From: an uncultured Rhodospirillaceae bacterium
GTDB lineage: Bacteria > Pseudomonadota > Alphaproteobacteria > Rhodospirillales > Magnetospirillaceae
Length of the DNA: 64,000 nucleotides
Assembly (NCBI GenBank): GCA_903901915.1
Contig: CAIUSV010000040.1
Coordinates: 1 to 64,000 of the forward strand
Direction of reading: 5' to 3'
The notes beneath the pieces are model-generated. The model searched no databases. It worked only from the letters and a program-made list of their open reading frames with translations, and was not told the origin of the DNA. The position numbers were made by a program, and so were the translations under genes. Positions 24,583-34,100 of this stretch are shown piece after piece. How positions within the stretch are numbered: the first letter of the stretch is position 1; each line of letters starts with the position of its first letter.

Positions 24583-25493
24583 CCGCCCTTATCGCGGAAT
24601 CCGACCGTCGCTGCGGCTTTATCGCCGTGGTGGGCGCGCCCAACGCCGGCAAATCCACCCTGGTCAATGCCCTGGTGGGAACCAAGGTTTCCATTGTATC
24701 ACCCAAGGTCCAGACCACCCGCTTTCGGGTGTTGGGCATCGTCATGGCCGAGGCCGCCCAGGTGATTCTGGTCGACACCCCCGGTATTTTCGAGCCGAGG
24801 AAACGGTTGGAACGCGCCATGGTCGCCGCCGCCTGGAGCGGGGCCAGCGATGCCGATCACATCTGCCTGCTGGTCGATGCTGCCAAGGGCTATGACGATG
24901 ACGCCCGTGCCATCGTCGCCCGGCTGCGAGACGCCGGACGCAAGGCGATCCTGGTGCTCAACAAGGTCGATCTGGTCAAGCGTGACAAGCTGTTGGGACT
25001 CACCGCCGCCCTCGATGCCGAGGGTCTGTTCACCGACGTATTCATGATCAGCGCCTTGAAGGGTGACGGCGTCGCCGACCTTCTGGCCCATCTGGCGGGT
25101 CTGGTGGCACCGGGACCGTGGATGTTCCCCGAAGATCAGGTCTCCGACCTGCCGCAGCGGCTGCTGGCGGCCGAGATCACGCGTGAAAAGGCGTTTCTCG
25201 CTCTTTATCAGGAACTGCCCTATTCCCTGCATGTGGAAACCGAAAGTTGGGAGGAGCGTGATGACGGCTCCGCCCGCATCGATCAGGTGATCTACGTCGA
25301 ACGCGACAGCCAGAAGCCTATCGTGCTGGGCAAGGGCGGCAAGCAGATCAAGGCCATCGGTGCCGCCGCCCGCGCCGAGTTGGAGGAATTGCTGGAACGC
25401 CGGGTCCACCTATTCATCCATGTCAAGGTCCGGGATGACTGGAGCGAGAAGCGTGGCCACTACAACGATATCGGCCTGGATTTCGATGCCTAG
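24579..25493 (+). CDS. era: GTPase Era
   Basis: A 304-residue Ras-like GTPase that binds 16S rRNA and assists 30S assembly. G-box motifs are GAPNAGKST (G1), TTRF (G2), DTPG (G3) and NKVD (G4). The C-terminal KH domain carries IVLGKGGKQIKAIG. The C-terminus IGLDFDA is short, as usual. It is translationally coupled to rnc by ATGA. A nested inverted repeat begins at its stop codon. Confidence 0.97.
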   Translation: MTALIAESDRRCGFIAVVGAPNAGKSTLVNALVGTKVSIVSPKVQTTRFRVLGIVMAEAAQVILVDTPGIFEPRKRLERAMVAAAWSGASDADHICLLVDAAKGYDDDARAIVARLRDAGRKAILVLNKVDLVKRDKLLGLTAALDAEGLFTDVFMISALKGDGVADLLAHLAGLVAPGPWMFPEDQVSDLPQRLLAAEITREKAFLALYQELPYSLHVETESWEERDDGSARIDQVIYVERDSQKPIVLGKGGKQIKAIGAAARAELEELLERRVHLFIHVKVRDDWSEKRGHYNDIGLDFDA

Positions 25494-25598
25494 CCCGGAT
25501 TTTCCCCGCCCCTTCGGGGTCGCGTTTCGGCTGCGGATTGCCGGCGTCGCGGCTCCCCGAAACGCGATCAAATCGACAGGGGTGGGAGAAATCCGGGC
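25493..25598. repeat. nested inverted repeats after era, REP-like or structured RNA
   Basis: An outer 10-bp pair (25493-25502 with 25589-25598) encloses a 5-bp hairpin (25504-25508/25515-25519) and an 11-bp pair (25520-25530 with 25557-25567). On either strand this makes a multi-branched fold filling the whole era-to-25605 spacer. The order resembles REP/BIME-like extragenic palindromes or a structured leader. Confidence 0.55.
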
Positions 25599-25604
25599 CA
25601 GCCC

Positions 25605-25811
25605 ATGACTCCACGCGGCTTTGCCATCACCCTGGTCTGGCTGGGGGCGGCGCTGTTGCTGGGGCTGCTGCTGTTCCGTCTGGTCGGTGGCGCCTGGAGC
25701 CTGGACGACGACGAGGTGCCGCCGGTATCGTCCCGGCAGAAGGCGTTGGCCGTCGTCGCCCTGATCGTCACCGTTCTGGGAACCGCAATCTTCATCTGGG
25801 ATTGGCTGTGA
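25605..25811 (+). CDS. small two-span membrane protein upstream of recO
   Basis: A 68-residue protein with two hydrophobic helices (about 8-26, AITLVWLGAALLLGLLLF, and about 46-66, ALAVVALIVTVLGTAIFIWDWL) joined by an acidic loop (SLDDDEVPP). I do not recognise a family. Support comes from coding-like base use, the membrane pattern and its position: the stop lies one base before the recO start at 25813, implying co-translation. The ATG at 25605 follows the nested repeat with little room for a ribosome site. Confidence 0.65.
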   Translation: MTPRGFAITLVWLGAALLLGLLLFRLVGGAWSLDDDEVPPVSSRQKALAVVALIVTVLGTAIFIWDWL

Positions 25812-25812
25812 C

Positions 25813-26526
25813 ATGGAATGGGACGACGAGGCAGTGGTGCTGTCGGTCCGCCGTCACGGCGAAAACGCCGGAATCGCCGGTCTGCTGACTCGTGGTCATG
25901 GCCGTCATGCCGGTTTGGTTCATGGCGCGTCATCCAAGGCCAATCGCGGCGTTCTACAGCCGGGCAATCAGGTGCGGGCGGCGTGGCGCGGCCGGCTGGC
26001 CGAACAGTTGGGGACGCTGAGGCTGGAACTGGTCCACGCCCATGCCGGCGGCGTACTTGACGATCCGGCGCGGTTGGCGGCCTTGTCGTCGGCCTGCGCC
26101 CTGGCGGAATTGGCGCTGCCCGAGCATCAGTCGCACCCAGCTTCCTATGCGGCTCTGACGGCGTTGCTGCACGCCCTGGCCGCCGATTCGTGGCCCAGCG
26201 TCTATGTTCACTGGGAACTGGCGCTGCTGCGCGACATCGGCTTCGGCCTCGACCTCACCGCCTGCGCCGTCACCGGCGAGACCGCCGATCTGGGTTTTGT
26301 CAGCCCCCGGACCGGCCGGGCGGTGTCACGGGTGGCGGCGGGGCCGTGGAAGGAACGGCTGTTGCCGTTGCCGCGCTTCCTGGTCGAGGGCGGCGAGGGG
26401 GATGCCGCCGCTATCCTCGATGGGCTGGCGCTGGCCGGGTACTTCCTCGACCGCCATGTTCTGGCTGCCCACCATGCCGCCATGCCCGCCGCGCGCCTAC
26501 GACTGGTTGACCGCTTGCGCAACTAG
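25813..26526 (+). CDS. recO: DNA repair protein RecO
   Basis: A 237-residue recombination mediator that, with RecR, loads RecA on SSB-coated single-stranded DNA. The N-terminal OB fold (about 1-80) starts [17 protein letters not shown] and has [17 protein letters not shown]. The C-terminal helical domain follows, with the [25 protein letters not shown] segment where many homologues carry a zinc site; here only one Cys remains. The order era-recO-parC fits alphaproteobacteria. Confidence 0.93.
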   Translation: MEWDDEAVVLSVRRHGENAGIAGLLTRGHGRHAGLVHGASSKANRGVLQPGNQVRAAWRGRLAEQLGTLRLELVHAHAGGVLDDPARLAALSSACALAELALPEHQSHPASYAALTALLHALAADSWPSVYVHWELALLRDIGFGLDLTACAVTGETADLGFVSPRTGRAVSRVAAGPWKERLLPLPRFLVEGGEGDAAAILDGLALAGYFLDRHVLAAHHAAMPAARLRLVDRLRN

Positions 26527-26560
26527 GGTACTATATCTGGCTTTTGCTCCGAGGACTCAG

Positions 26561-28783
26561 ATGACCAAACCCGCCGTTACCGGCGATATCCGCGAAACGC
26601 CGCTTGCCGAGGCTTTGGGCGAGCGTTATCTCGCCTACGCCATGTCCACCATCGTGTCGCGTTCGCTGCCGGATGTGCGCGACGGGCTGAAGCCGGTGCA
26701 CCGGCGGCTGCTGTTCGCCATGCGCCAGTTGAAACTTGACCCCGATGGCGGTTTCAAGAAGTGCGCTCGTGTGGTCGGCGACGTCATCGGCAAGTATCAT
26801 CCCCACGGTGACGTCGCCGTCTACGACACCCTGGTGCGTCTGGCCCAGGATTTCGCCGTGCGCTATCCGCTGGTCGAGGGCCAGGGCAATTTCGGCAATA
26901 TCGACGGCGATAACGCCGCCGCCATGCGTTACACCGAGGCCAAGCTGACGGCGGTGGCGGCGGCGCTGATGGATGGCCTCGACGAGGATGCCGTCGATTT
27001 TCGCCCCACCTACGATGGCACCGAGGAAGAGCCGGTGGTGATGCCGGCGGCGTTTCCCAATCTGCTGGCCAACGGCGCCGCCGGTATCGCCGTGGGCATG
27101 GCCACCAGCATTCCGCCTCACAACGCCGGCGAAATCTGCGCCGCGCTGGGTCATCTGATCGACAGACCCGATTGCGGCATCGACGAATTGATCGAACGCA
27201 TGCCGGGGCCGGATTTCCCCACTGGCGGCGTCCTGGTCGAAACCAGGGAGGCCATCGCCGAAGCCTACCGCACCGGCAAGGGGGCGTTTCGCGTCCGCGC
27301 CAGATGGGCGGTGGAAAAGCTCTCGCACGGCCTGTATCAGATCGTCATCACCGAGATTCCCTACCAGGTGCAGAAGGCCAAGCTGGTGGAGAAGATCGCC
27401 GAACTGCTGTCCGACAAGAAGTTGCCGCTGCTGGCCGACATCCGTGACGAATCGGCCGAGGACATCCGGCTGGTGCTGGAGCCGCGCAACCGTACCGTCG
27501 AGGCCGAGTTGGTGATGGAGCAGCTGTTCCGCCAGACCGACCTGGAGACGCGGGCCTCGCTCAATATGAACGTGCTTGACGCCCAATCGGTGCCCCGGGT
27601 GATGAACCTCAAGGAGGTGTTGCAGGCTTTCCTTGATCACCGCATGGAAGTGCTGGAACGGCGGTCGCGCTTCAGGCTGGACAAGATCGCCAAGCGACTG
27701 GAAATCCTCGACGGCTTTCTCAAGGTCTATGCTGATCTCGACGAGGTCATCCGGATCGTCCGCTTCGCCGACGAGCCCAAGGCCGAGCTGATCCGTCGCT
27801 TCAAACTTTCCGAGATCCAGGCCGAGGCCATCCTCAACATGCGCCTGCGGGCGCTGAACAAGCTTCAGGAACTGGAGATTCGCACCGAACACGGCGGGCT
27901 GTCGGCGGAACAGGCCGACCTGTTGGACCTGCTGGCCGATCAGGGCCGTCGCTGGCGGACCATCGCCGCCCAGATCGAGGAGACCGCCAAGGCGTTCGGT
28001 GGCGCTACCGCCCTGGGGCGGCGGCGGACCGAGCTGGGGGCGGCACCTTCGGCGGTGGTGGTACCGATCGAAGCCTATGTCGAACGTGAAGCCATCACCA
28101 TGGTGCTGTCGGACAAGGGGTGGGTTCGGGCGCTCAAGGGCCATGCCGACAATCCCGAGGCGTTGAAGTTCAAGGAAGGCGACCAGCTCGCCTTTCTGAT
28201 CAAGACCTGGACCACCGACAAGATCCTGGTGTTCGCGACAGACGGCCGTTTCTACACCATCGGCGGCGACAAGCTGCCGTCGGGGCGCGGCCATGGCGAG
28301 CCGCTGCGCCTGATGATCGATTTGGGCAACGATGTCGATATCGCCGCCGTGATGGTTCATCGGCCGGGGCGTAAGCTGCTGCTGGCCTCGGATGGCGGCC
28401 ATGGTTTCGTCATCGAGGAAACCGAGGTGCTGGCCCAGACCCGGGCGGGCAAGATGGTGCTCAACGTCGCCGGCGGGGAGAGGGCGAAATTCTGCGTGCC
28501 GCTGGAGGGTGATGCCGTTGCCGTGATCGGTGACAACCGCAAGCTTCTGGTGTTCATGGCCGATGAAATCCCCGAGATGAGCCGGGGACGGGGGGTCATT
28601 CTCCAAAAATACCGCGACGGCAAGGTTGCCGACATCAAGGTATTCACCCTGGCCCAGGGCCTGAGCTGGTCGCTGGGCGAGCGGGTGCGGACCGAGCTTG
28701 ATCTGACCCCCTGGCTGGGCAAGCGTGCTTCGGTCGGCCGCCTGCCGCCCACCGGATTCCCTCGCGGTAACCGGTTCGCCTGA
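26561..28783 (+). CDS. parC: DNA topoisomerase IV subunit A
   Basis: A 740-residue type IIA topoisomerase subunit that, with ParE, unlinks daughter chromosomes. The N-terminal [26 protein letters not shown] motif is split across the breakage-reunion domain start, and the catalytic Tyr lies in [10 protein letters not shown] (near residue 128). Quinolone-region residues are in [13 protein letters not shown]. The C-terminal beta-propeller (about 500-735) lacks the GyrA box, which supports ParC over GyrA. The ATG at 26561 has GAGGACTCAG upstream. Confidence 0.95.
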   Translation: MTKPAVTGDIRETPLAEALGERYLAYAMSTIVSRSLPDVRDGLKPVHRRLLFAMRQLKLDPDGGFKKCARVVGDVIGKYHPHGDVAVYDTLVRLAQDFAVRYPLVEGQGNFGNIDGDNAAAMRYTEAKLTAVAAALMDGLDEDAVDFRPTYDGTEEEPVVMPAAFPNLLANGAAGIAVGMATSIPPHNAGEICAALGHLIDRPDCGIDELIERMPGPDFPTGGVLVETREAIAEAYRTGKGAFRVRARWAVEKLSHGLYQIVITEIPYQVQKAKLVEKIAELLSDKKLPLLADIRDESAEDIRLVLEPRNRTVEAELVMEQLFRQTDLETRASLNMNVLDAQSVPRVMNLKEVLQAFLDHRMEVLERRSRFRLDKIAKRLEILDGFLKVYADLDEVIRIVRFADEPKAELIRRFKLSEIQAEAILNMRLRALNKLQELEIRTEHGGLSAEQADLLDLLADQGRRWRTIAAQIEETAKAFGGATALGRRRTELGAAPSAVVVPIEAYVEREAITMVLSDKGWVRALKGHADNPEALKFKEGDQLAFLIKTWTTDKILVFATDGRFYTIGGDKLPSGRGHGEPLRLMIDLGNDVDIAAVMVHRPGRKLLLASDGGHGFVIEETEVLAQTRAGKMVLNVAGGERAKFCVPLEGDAVAVIGDNRKLLVFMADEIPEMSRGRGVILQKYRDGKVADIKVFTLAQGLSWSLGERVRTELDLTPWLGKRASVGRLPPTGFPRGNRFA

Positions 28784-28895
28784 CCGGGGTGAAACAAACG
28801 TTTATTCGTTTTCCGTGGTCCTTTGTTGTGGTTACATGATGGCGAACGGGGGCGAAGCCCCCCGGTGCGCACCAACCTCACGGGGAAACGCGATC

Positions 28896-30110
28896 ATGAT
28901 CAGGACGAAATGGATGGGTGCCGCCGCTCTGGCGCTGGCCACCGCCTTTGCCGGTGCTTCGGCCGAGGCCGAGCAAAGCGTGAAGATCGGCATTCTCACC
29001 GATATGTCGGGGCCGTATTCCGACATGGGTGGGCCTGGTTCCGTGGCTGCCGCTCAATTGGCCATCAACGATTGCCTGGCCGCCGAGTGCAAGGGCATGA
29101 AGATCGAGGTGGTCTCGGCCGACCATCAGAATAAGCCCGACATCGGGGTGCAAAAGGCGCGCGAGTGGGCCGACGTCAACAAGGTCAACGCCATGGCCGA
29201 CCTGACCAACTCGGCGGTGTCGCTGGGGGTGCAGAAGCTGACGGTCGAACATAATTTCGTCGCCATGTATTCCGGCCCGGCCACCACCAAGCTGACCAAC
29301 GAGGACTGCTCGCCCAACGGCTTTCACTGGATGTTCGACACCTATGCCCTGGCGGCGGGTTCGGCCCAGGCGATCACCAAGATGGGCGGCAAGAGCTGGT
29401 ACTTCGTCACGGTCGACTATGCCTTCGGCCATTCGCTCGAAGCCGATTCCGCATCCATGGTGAAATCGTTGGGCGGCACGGTGGTCGGCAGCATCCGCCA
29501 TCCCCTCAACGCGCCCGACATGTCGTCGTTCCTGTTGTCGGCGCAAAGCTCGTCCGCCCAGGTCATCGCTCTGGCCAACGGTGCCGCCGACACCATCAAC
29601 GCCATCAAGACCGCGCGCGAGTTCGGAATCGTCCAGTCGGGCAAGCAGGTGGTGCCGCTATTGATCTTCCTCTCCGACATTCGCAGCCTGGGCCTCGACG
29701 CCGCCCAGGGGCTGACCTTCACCGAAGGCTTCTACTGGGATCAGGACGATCTGGCGCGCAACTTCTCGGCGCGCTTCCAGAAGGCGTTTCAGGACCGCAA
29801 GCCGACCATGGTTCAGGCGGGGGTGTATTCGAGCGTGCTGCACTACCTGCGTTCGGTGGCGGCGGCGAAAACCACCGATGCCAAGGTCGTGGCGGCCAAG
29901 ATGCGCGAACTGCCGATCAAGGACGCGGTGATGCGCAACGCCTCGATCCGTCCCGACGGTCGGGTCATTCACGACATGTTGCTGGTCAAGGTCAAAACCC
30001 CGGCCGAATCCAAGGGTGGCTGGGATTTCTACACCATCCAGGCGACCATTCCGGCGGCAGAGGCGTTCAAGCCGCTGTCGGCCTCGGCCTGTCCGTTGGT
30101 GAAGAACTGA
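28896..30110 (+). CDS. periplasmic substrate-binding protein, branched-chain amino acid type
   Basis: A 404-residue type I periplasmic binding protein of the LivJ/urea/amide family. The signal peptide MIRTKWMGAAALALATAFAG cleaves near ASAEA. The mature start VKIGILTDMSGPYSDMGGPG is the usual first strand and ligand loop, and YVTVDYAFGHSLE-like and DMSSFLLSAQSS segments follow in the second lobe. Cysteines near 45, 50, 127 and the C-terminus could pair. No permease or ATPase genes lie nearby, so it is an orphan whose transporter and ligand are unknown. The ATG at 28896 has GGGGAAA upstream. Confidence 0.88.
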   Translation: MIRTKWMGAAALALATAFAGASAEAEQSVKIGILTDMSGPYSDMGGPGSVAAAQLAINDCLAAECKGMKIEVVSADHQNKPDIGVQKAREWADVNKVNAMADLTNSAVSLGVQKLTVEHNFVAMYSGPATTKLTNEDCSPNGFHWMFDTYALAAGSAQAITKMGGKSWYFVTVDYAFGHSLEADSASMVKSLGGTVVGSIRHPLNAPDMSSFLLSAQSSSAQVIALANGAADTINAIKTAREFGIVQSGKQVVPLLIFLSDIRSLGLDAAQGLTFTEGFYWDQDDLARNFSARFQKAFQDRKPTMVQAGVYSSVLHYLRSVAAAKTTDAKVVAAKMRELPIKDAVMRNASIRPDGRVIHDMLLVKVKTPAESKGGWDFYTIQATIPAAEAFKPLSASACPLVKN

Positions 30111-30851
30111 TCAAACCGTATCCCCGGCGGCGGCATCCAGCAGATGCCAGCCGTCGGGGCTGAACGCCTCAAGCGGTTGGAACCGCGTCTTGTAGGACAT
30201 CTTGTGGCTGTCGGCGATCCAGTAGCCGAGATAGACATAGGGCAGGGCGCGGCGCCGCGCCTCGGCGATCAGCCACAGCACCACGTGGGTGCCCAGGCTG
30301 TTGCGGCCGAGGTCGGGCTCGAAGAAGCTGTATACCGCTGATAAACCGTCGCCCATGCGGTCGGCCAGACAGACCGCCGCCAAGGAGTCGTCGGGCTGAC
30401 GGAATTCCACCAGGAAAGTGTCGACCGGGCTGTCCTCGACCATGGAGCGGTAGTCGTAGAACCCCATCATCGCCATGTCGCCACCGGAATGGCGTGATTC
30501 TTGGTAGCGGGCGAACAGGCGGAACTGTTCGGCGCTGGCTCGCGCCGGCAATTCGTGGACCGTCAACCCGGCATTGACGCGAGCGATGCGCCGCATGGTC
30601 TTGCCGGGGGTGAAACCATTGATGACGATGCGCACCGGAACGCAGGCGTTACAGCCGGGGCAGGCGGGGGTATAGGCGATGGAATGGCTGCGGCGGAAAC
30701 CGGCGCGGGACAATGCCTCGTGCAGTACATCGGCATCGGCGCCATTCAACTCGGTAACGATCTTGCGCTCCAGCCGTCCGGCCACATAGGGGCAAGGCAG
30801 GGGCGCGGTGGTGAAGAAGAAGTGCGGCCGTTTGAGGGGGAAATGGTCCAT
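30111..30851 (-). CDS. bpt: aspartate/glutamate leucyltransferase
   Basis: A 246-residue Bpt/ATE-family transferase that adds leucine from Leu-tRNA to N-terminal Asp or Glu, marking proteins for ClpS/ClpAP (N-degron pathway). The ATE N-terminal region has CPYVAGRLERKIVTEL and the cysteine motif PACPGCNACVPVRI. The ATE C-terminal GNAT-like region has FARYQESRHSGGDM, YLGYWIADSHKMSYK and RFQPLE. The length and motifs fit the bacterial Bpt group rather than eukaryotic arginyltransferase. It follows the RDD gene on the same strand. Confidence 0.94.
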   Translation of the reverse strand: MDHFPLKRPHFFFTTAPLPCPYVAGRLERKIVTELNGADADVLHEALSRAGFRRSHSIAYTPACPGCNACVPVRIVINGFTPGKTMRRIARVNAGLTVHELPARASAEQFRLFARYQESRHSGGDMAMMGFYDYRSMVEDSPVDTFLVEFRQPDDSLAAVCLADRMGDGLSAVYSFFEPDLGRNSLGTHVVLWLIAEARRRALPYVYLGYWIADSHKMSYKTRFQPLEAFSPDGWHLLDAAAGDTV

Positions 30852-30914
30852 CGCTTACCGTAACCTGTTGCCAACCCTCGATATGGTGCCGCAACCCTGC
30901 CGTCGCCAGTCGGA

Positions 30915-31433
30915 TCAACGCCCCGGTCCACCCCACTGGCTCGGGTCGTTGACCACCACGGTGCCGGCGAGAAAATCATGCACGGCGCGGCGGCGTGGAT
31001 TGAACAGGGCCACCACCAGGATCAGCGTACAGGTCGCGGCGATGGAGCCGTAGAACCCGACCGTCTGGATCATCGCCTGGAACAGGGTCGGGCGTCCACC
31101 GTTCTGCTCGGCCCCGGCGGCGACGGACATGACCTTGATGCCGGCGGCGCGCATGCCCAGCGTCGCCGAACGTCGGCCGGCGATGGTCAGGGTGTGATAG
31201 CCGATGGGCACCAGCGACAGCAGAACCAACAGCGCCGGCCACAGCAGCCCAAAACTGAGCGCGCCCAGGATGACGGCGGCCACGAAAGCCATGCCGGTCA
31301 GCAGCGCCACCACCACCAGATCCAGCAGATAGGCATAGATCCGGCGTGCGGTGATGCCCATGTAATAACGGGGATGGCCCCAGGGATCGCCCCATTCGGG
31401 GATATGCTCGATGATGGCGGGGCCGGTCTGCAT
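30915..31433 (-). CDS. RDD-family membrane protein
   Basis: A 172-residue inner-membrane protein. The RDD signature appears as ITARRIYAYLLDLVVVALL (Arg near 28, Asp near 34), and a second acidic/aromatic pattern sits at RAVHDFLAGTVVV near the C-terminus. Three hydrophobic segments are visible (about 33-60, 62-82 and 118-140). RDD proteins have been linked to transport, but function is not assignable here. An ATG at 31433 starts the gene; motB ends 12 nt upstream, so it may share the motAB transcript. Confidence 0.85.
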   Translation of the reverse strand: MQTGPAIIEHIPEWGDPWGHPRYYMGITARRIYAYLLDLVVVALLTGMAFVAAVILGALSFGLLWPALLVLLSLVPIGYHTLTIAGRRSATLGMRAAGIKVMSVAAGAEQNGGRPTLFQAMIQTVGFYGSIAATCTLILVVALFNPRRRAVHDFLAGTVVVNDPSQWGGPGR

Positions 31434-31445
31434 GGCGGCCGACGA

Positions 31446-32453
31446 TTACTTCTTGATCACGGCCGAGGGGGGCGTGGTCGAAGTCTTGTTCATGGGTACC
31501 GCCAGCGCACCGGATTCCGCGGGACCAAGATCGTTCTCGCGCAGCAGGATGATGCTGATGCGACGGTTGCGCAGACCCTTGGGGTCGTTCTTGTCCAACG
31601 GGTCCTGGTCGGCGCGACCGACCACCCGATCGATCCGGCCTTCCGGCACCCCCGAGGCGATCAGGGCACGACGGCTGGCCAGGGCGCGGTCGGCGGACAA
31701 CTCCCAGTTGGTGTACCCCGAAGGATCGCGGAACGGTACCGCGTCGGTGTGTCCGGAAATGGCGATCCGGTTATCCGGCAATTGCCGAATGACGCGGGCG
31801 ACCATATCGAGCATCGCCTTGGTGTGGCCGAACGGCGCGCTGGACCCCGACGGGAACATGGCGAGGCCCTCCTGGTCGGTGATCTGGATGCGCAAGCCTT
31901 CGGGGGTGTTGTCCACCAGCATGCTGCCCTGGAACTGCTTCAGTTCGGGGATACCCTTGACCGCGCCTTCCAGGATCTCCTTGGCCTTGTCGAATTTCTG
32001 CTGTTCGCGTTGCGCCTGAGCCGCCTTGAACTCCTGCTCGCTCATCCCCGACTTGTCCTTGCCGTCCTTGCCGTCGCCTTCCTGGTCGGACGGAAATTCC
32101 TTGGAACCGGTAAGGTCCTCGCCGCCGGGGCCGATGGAGGAGGGGGGGAGGTGTTGCACCAGGCTGGGCGATGACGTGCTGGCGGTCTGGGCGCCTTCGC
32201 TGCTGATCACCTTGCCGGCCAGCATGCCGCCGGCACCCGACGAGCTTTTCGATGCCATGGTCGGGGCAAAATAGTTGGAAACCCCGGTAAGCTGTTCCTC
32301 GGTAACGGCGTTGAGCAGCCAAAGCAGCAGGAAGAATGCCATCATGGCGGTCACGAAGTCGGCATAGGCCACCTTCCACGCGCCACCATGGTGGCCGCCG
32401 GCTACCTTCTTGACCCGCTTGATGATGATCTGTTGACCGCCTTCCGCCGCCAT
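31446..32453 (-). CDS. motB: flagellar motor stator protein MotB
   Basis: A 335-residue stator subunit. One membrane helix (VAYADFVTAMMAFFLLLWLLNA, about 28-50) carries the proton-binding Asp in ADFVTAM. A long periplasmic linker (about 60-170) is rich in Ser, Gly and Lys. The OmpA-like peptidoglycan-binding domain (about 200-320) includes ISGHTDAVP, NWELSADRA and RNRRISIILL. With MotA it forms the proton-driven stator. The N-terminal HHGGAWKVAYADF is the standard MotB start. It follows motA by 12 nt. Confidence 0.96.
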   Translation of the reverse strand: MAAEGGQQIIIKRVKKVAGGHHGGAWKVAYADFVTAMMAFFLLLWLLNAVTEEQLTGVSNYFAPTMASKSSSGAGGMLAGKVISSEGAQTASTSSPSLVQHLPPSSIGPGGEDLTGSKEFPSDQEGDGKDGKDKSGMSEQEFKAAQAQREQQKFDKAKEILEGAVKGIPELKQFQGSMLVDNTPEGLRIQITDQEGLAMFPSGSSAPFGHTKAMLDMVARVIRQLPDNRIAISGHTDAVPFRDPSGYTNWELSADRALASRRALIASGVPEGRIDRVVGRADQDPLDKNDPKGLRNRRISIILLRENDLGPAESGALAVPMNKTSTTPPSAVIKK

Positions 32454-32465
32454 GTCCGGACCCTA

Positions 32466-33326
32466 TCAGTCGGGTGGCAGGTTGGTGACGGTCTCTTCCA
32501 GTTCCTGGAAGGTCGGGCGCAACAGGTCGGGCAGAATCTTGCGGGCGAATTCGATGGAGACCTGGGGCGCATAGCCCTGCATGTGCCCGAGCAACCCGGC
32601 CTTCATGGCCATGAAGTAGTAGTGATCCGAATCGAAACACAGCTGCATGTTGCGCGAGATGGGGGCGACGAAGGCATAGGAAATCAGCACGCCGGAAAAG
32701 GTTCCCACCAGCGCGGCGCCGATCAGATGACCCAGAACCTCGGGGGGTTCGGTGATGGAGCCCATGGTATGGATGACGCCCAGCACCGCCGCGACGATAC
32801 CCAGCGCCGGCATGGCGTCGCCCATCAGGTTCACCGCGTGCGCGATCTCGTGGTAGTGCTTGTGGTGCGCCTCAAGCTCGCCATCGATAATGGCTTCAAG
32901 CTCGTGGGCGTTGCTGGTGCCGAGCGTCAGCAGCCGCAGATAATCGCACAGGAACGTACGGGAGTGATGATCGCCGTTGAACTTGGGAAACTTGCCGAAC
33001 AGCGGACTCTCGTCCGGCTTTTCCACATGGCTTTCCAGCGCCAAATCACCTTTGGTCTTGGCCAGCTTGAACACGGCATAAAGCATGGACAGCAGTTCGA
33101 TGTAATCGTCCTTGCCGTGATGGGCGCCCTTGAAGACCTGGGAGATGTTGGCGGCGATGCCGGCGATGATGGTCTTGGTGTTGCCCAATAGCATCGAGCC
33201 GACGGCGGCGCCGATGATGATAATCCACTCGAAAGGCTGAAACAGCACGCCGAGATGGCCGCCAGGGGCCGCGTAACCGCCGATGACGCTGACGAATGTC
33301 ACGACGATGCCAATGATAGCGAACAT
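32466..33326 (-). CDS. motA: flagellar motor stator protein MotA
   Basis: A 286-residue four-span stator subunit. Membrane helices lie at about 1-20 (MFAIIGIVVTFVSVIGGYAA), 30-50, 165-195 (GDAMPALGIVAAVLGVIHTMG) and 200-225. The conserved Pro motifs of MotA are in the third segment, and a charged cytoplasmic loop (about 60-160) interacts with FliG. ATG at 33326 gives the usual N-terminus; an upstream in-frame start would add 8 residues. motA and motB form a two-gene unit here with no other flagellar genes nearby. Confidence 0.95.
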   Translation of the reverse strand: MFAIIGIVVTFVSVIGGYAAPGGHLGVLFQPFEWIIIIGAAVGSMLLGNTKTIIAGIAANISQVFKGAHHGKDDYIELLSMLYAVFKLAKTKGDLALESHVEKPDESPLFGKFPKFNGDHHSRTFLCDYLRLLTLGTSNAHELEAIIDGELEAHHKHYHEIAHAVNLMGDAMPALGIVAAVLGVIHTMGSITEPPEVLGHLIGAALVGTFSGVLISYAFVAPISRNMQLCFDSDHYYFMAMKAGLLGHMQGYAPQVSIEFARKILPDLLRPTFQELEETVTNLPPD

Positions 33327-33379
33327 ACAACACCCCTGCTCCGCCGTCATAGGTGGACGGACAGATCATTCTCACATTC

Positions 33380-33420
33380 CGGAGAATGCTATAATTCCTG
33401 CCCGCTGTCGCGAGTCAACT
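33380..33420. promoter_or_regulatory. divergent promoter region between motA and flavin reductase
   Basis: A perfect plus-strand -10 (TATAAT, 33390-33395) has no clear -35. On the minus strand TTGACT (33413-33418) stands 19 nt before a TATAGC box. No obvious sigma-28 box is seen. Confidence 0.4.
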
Positions 33421-33544
33421 GCGTTGTGGTGACGAAAAATGTTGATTTGGGCCAACCACCGCCAATTCGCTACAGGCGCCATTTGACCTCGCTGGTGGAT
33501 CGACATTAATCTCAGCCCCTGTCTCTTGCTGATTCGAGCCGCTC

Positions 33545-34039
33545 ATGTCGTTAGACTCTCGACTGTTTCGCAAAACGCTGGGGTGCTTCGCATCCGGAGT
33601 CACCGTGATCACTACCCTGTCGCCGGGAGCCAGGGAGCCGCAGGGGGTCACGGTCAGCGCGTTCTCGTCGCTGTCGCTGGATCCGCCGCTGGTGCTGTTC
33701 TGTCTGGCCGAGCGCACGGCCTGCCTCGATGCCTTCCGCACTTTCGGCCATTTCGCCGTCAACGTGCTGTCGGAGCACCAGCGCGACCTGTCGATCCGTT
33801 TTGCCAGCCGCGCCGAGGACAAGTGGCGGGGGGTTGAATGGAGCGCCGGAGAAAGCGGCGTTCCCATGCTCGCCAATTGCCTGGCCAGCCTGGAGTGTTC
33901 GTTGGTCCAGGTGTCGGAGGGCGGCGATCATCTGATCTTCGTCGGCCGGGTTGAACGGGTGAAGCATCATGAGGGCGGCAGCCCGCTGATCTATTTTCGG
34001 GGCAGTTACCTCGACCCGGTGCCCCTGGATGCCGTTTAG
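33545..34039 (+). CDS. flavin reductase family protein
   Basis: A 164-residue flavin reductase-like domain protein that would bind FMN and reduce it with NAD(P)H, usually for a two-component monooxygenase. Typical segments are ALGCFASGVTVIT-like LGCFASGVTVITT, GVTVSAFSSLSLDPPLVLFCL, HFAVNVLSEHQ and the GDHLIFVGRV strand near the C-terminus. No partner oxygenase is adjacent, so its physiological partner is unknown. It is divergent from motA. Confidence 0.9.
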   Translation: MSLDSRLFRKTLGCFASGVTVITTLSPGAREPQGVTVSAFSSLSLDPPLVLFCLAERTACLDAFRTFGHFAVNVLSEHQRDLSIRFASRAEDKWRGVEWSAGESGVPMLANCLASLECSLVQVSEGGDHLIFVGRVERVKHHEGGSPLIYFRGSYLDPVPLDAV

Positions 34040-34100
34040 CGGGGAAATCGCTTTTTCACGTCGAGGGACTCGGGTCGGAGGCATTTGAACGGTGGCCGGG

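Noticed and set aside
26531-28606. A 691-codon minus-strand frame opposite parC
   Set aside because: Shadow of parC with no motif of its own.
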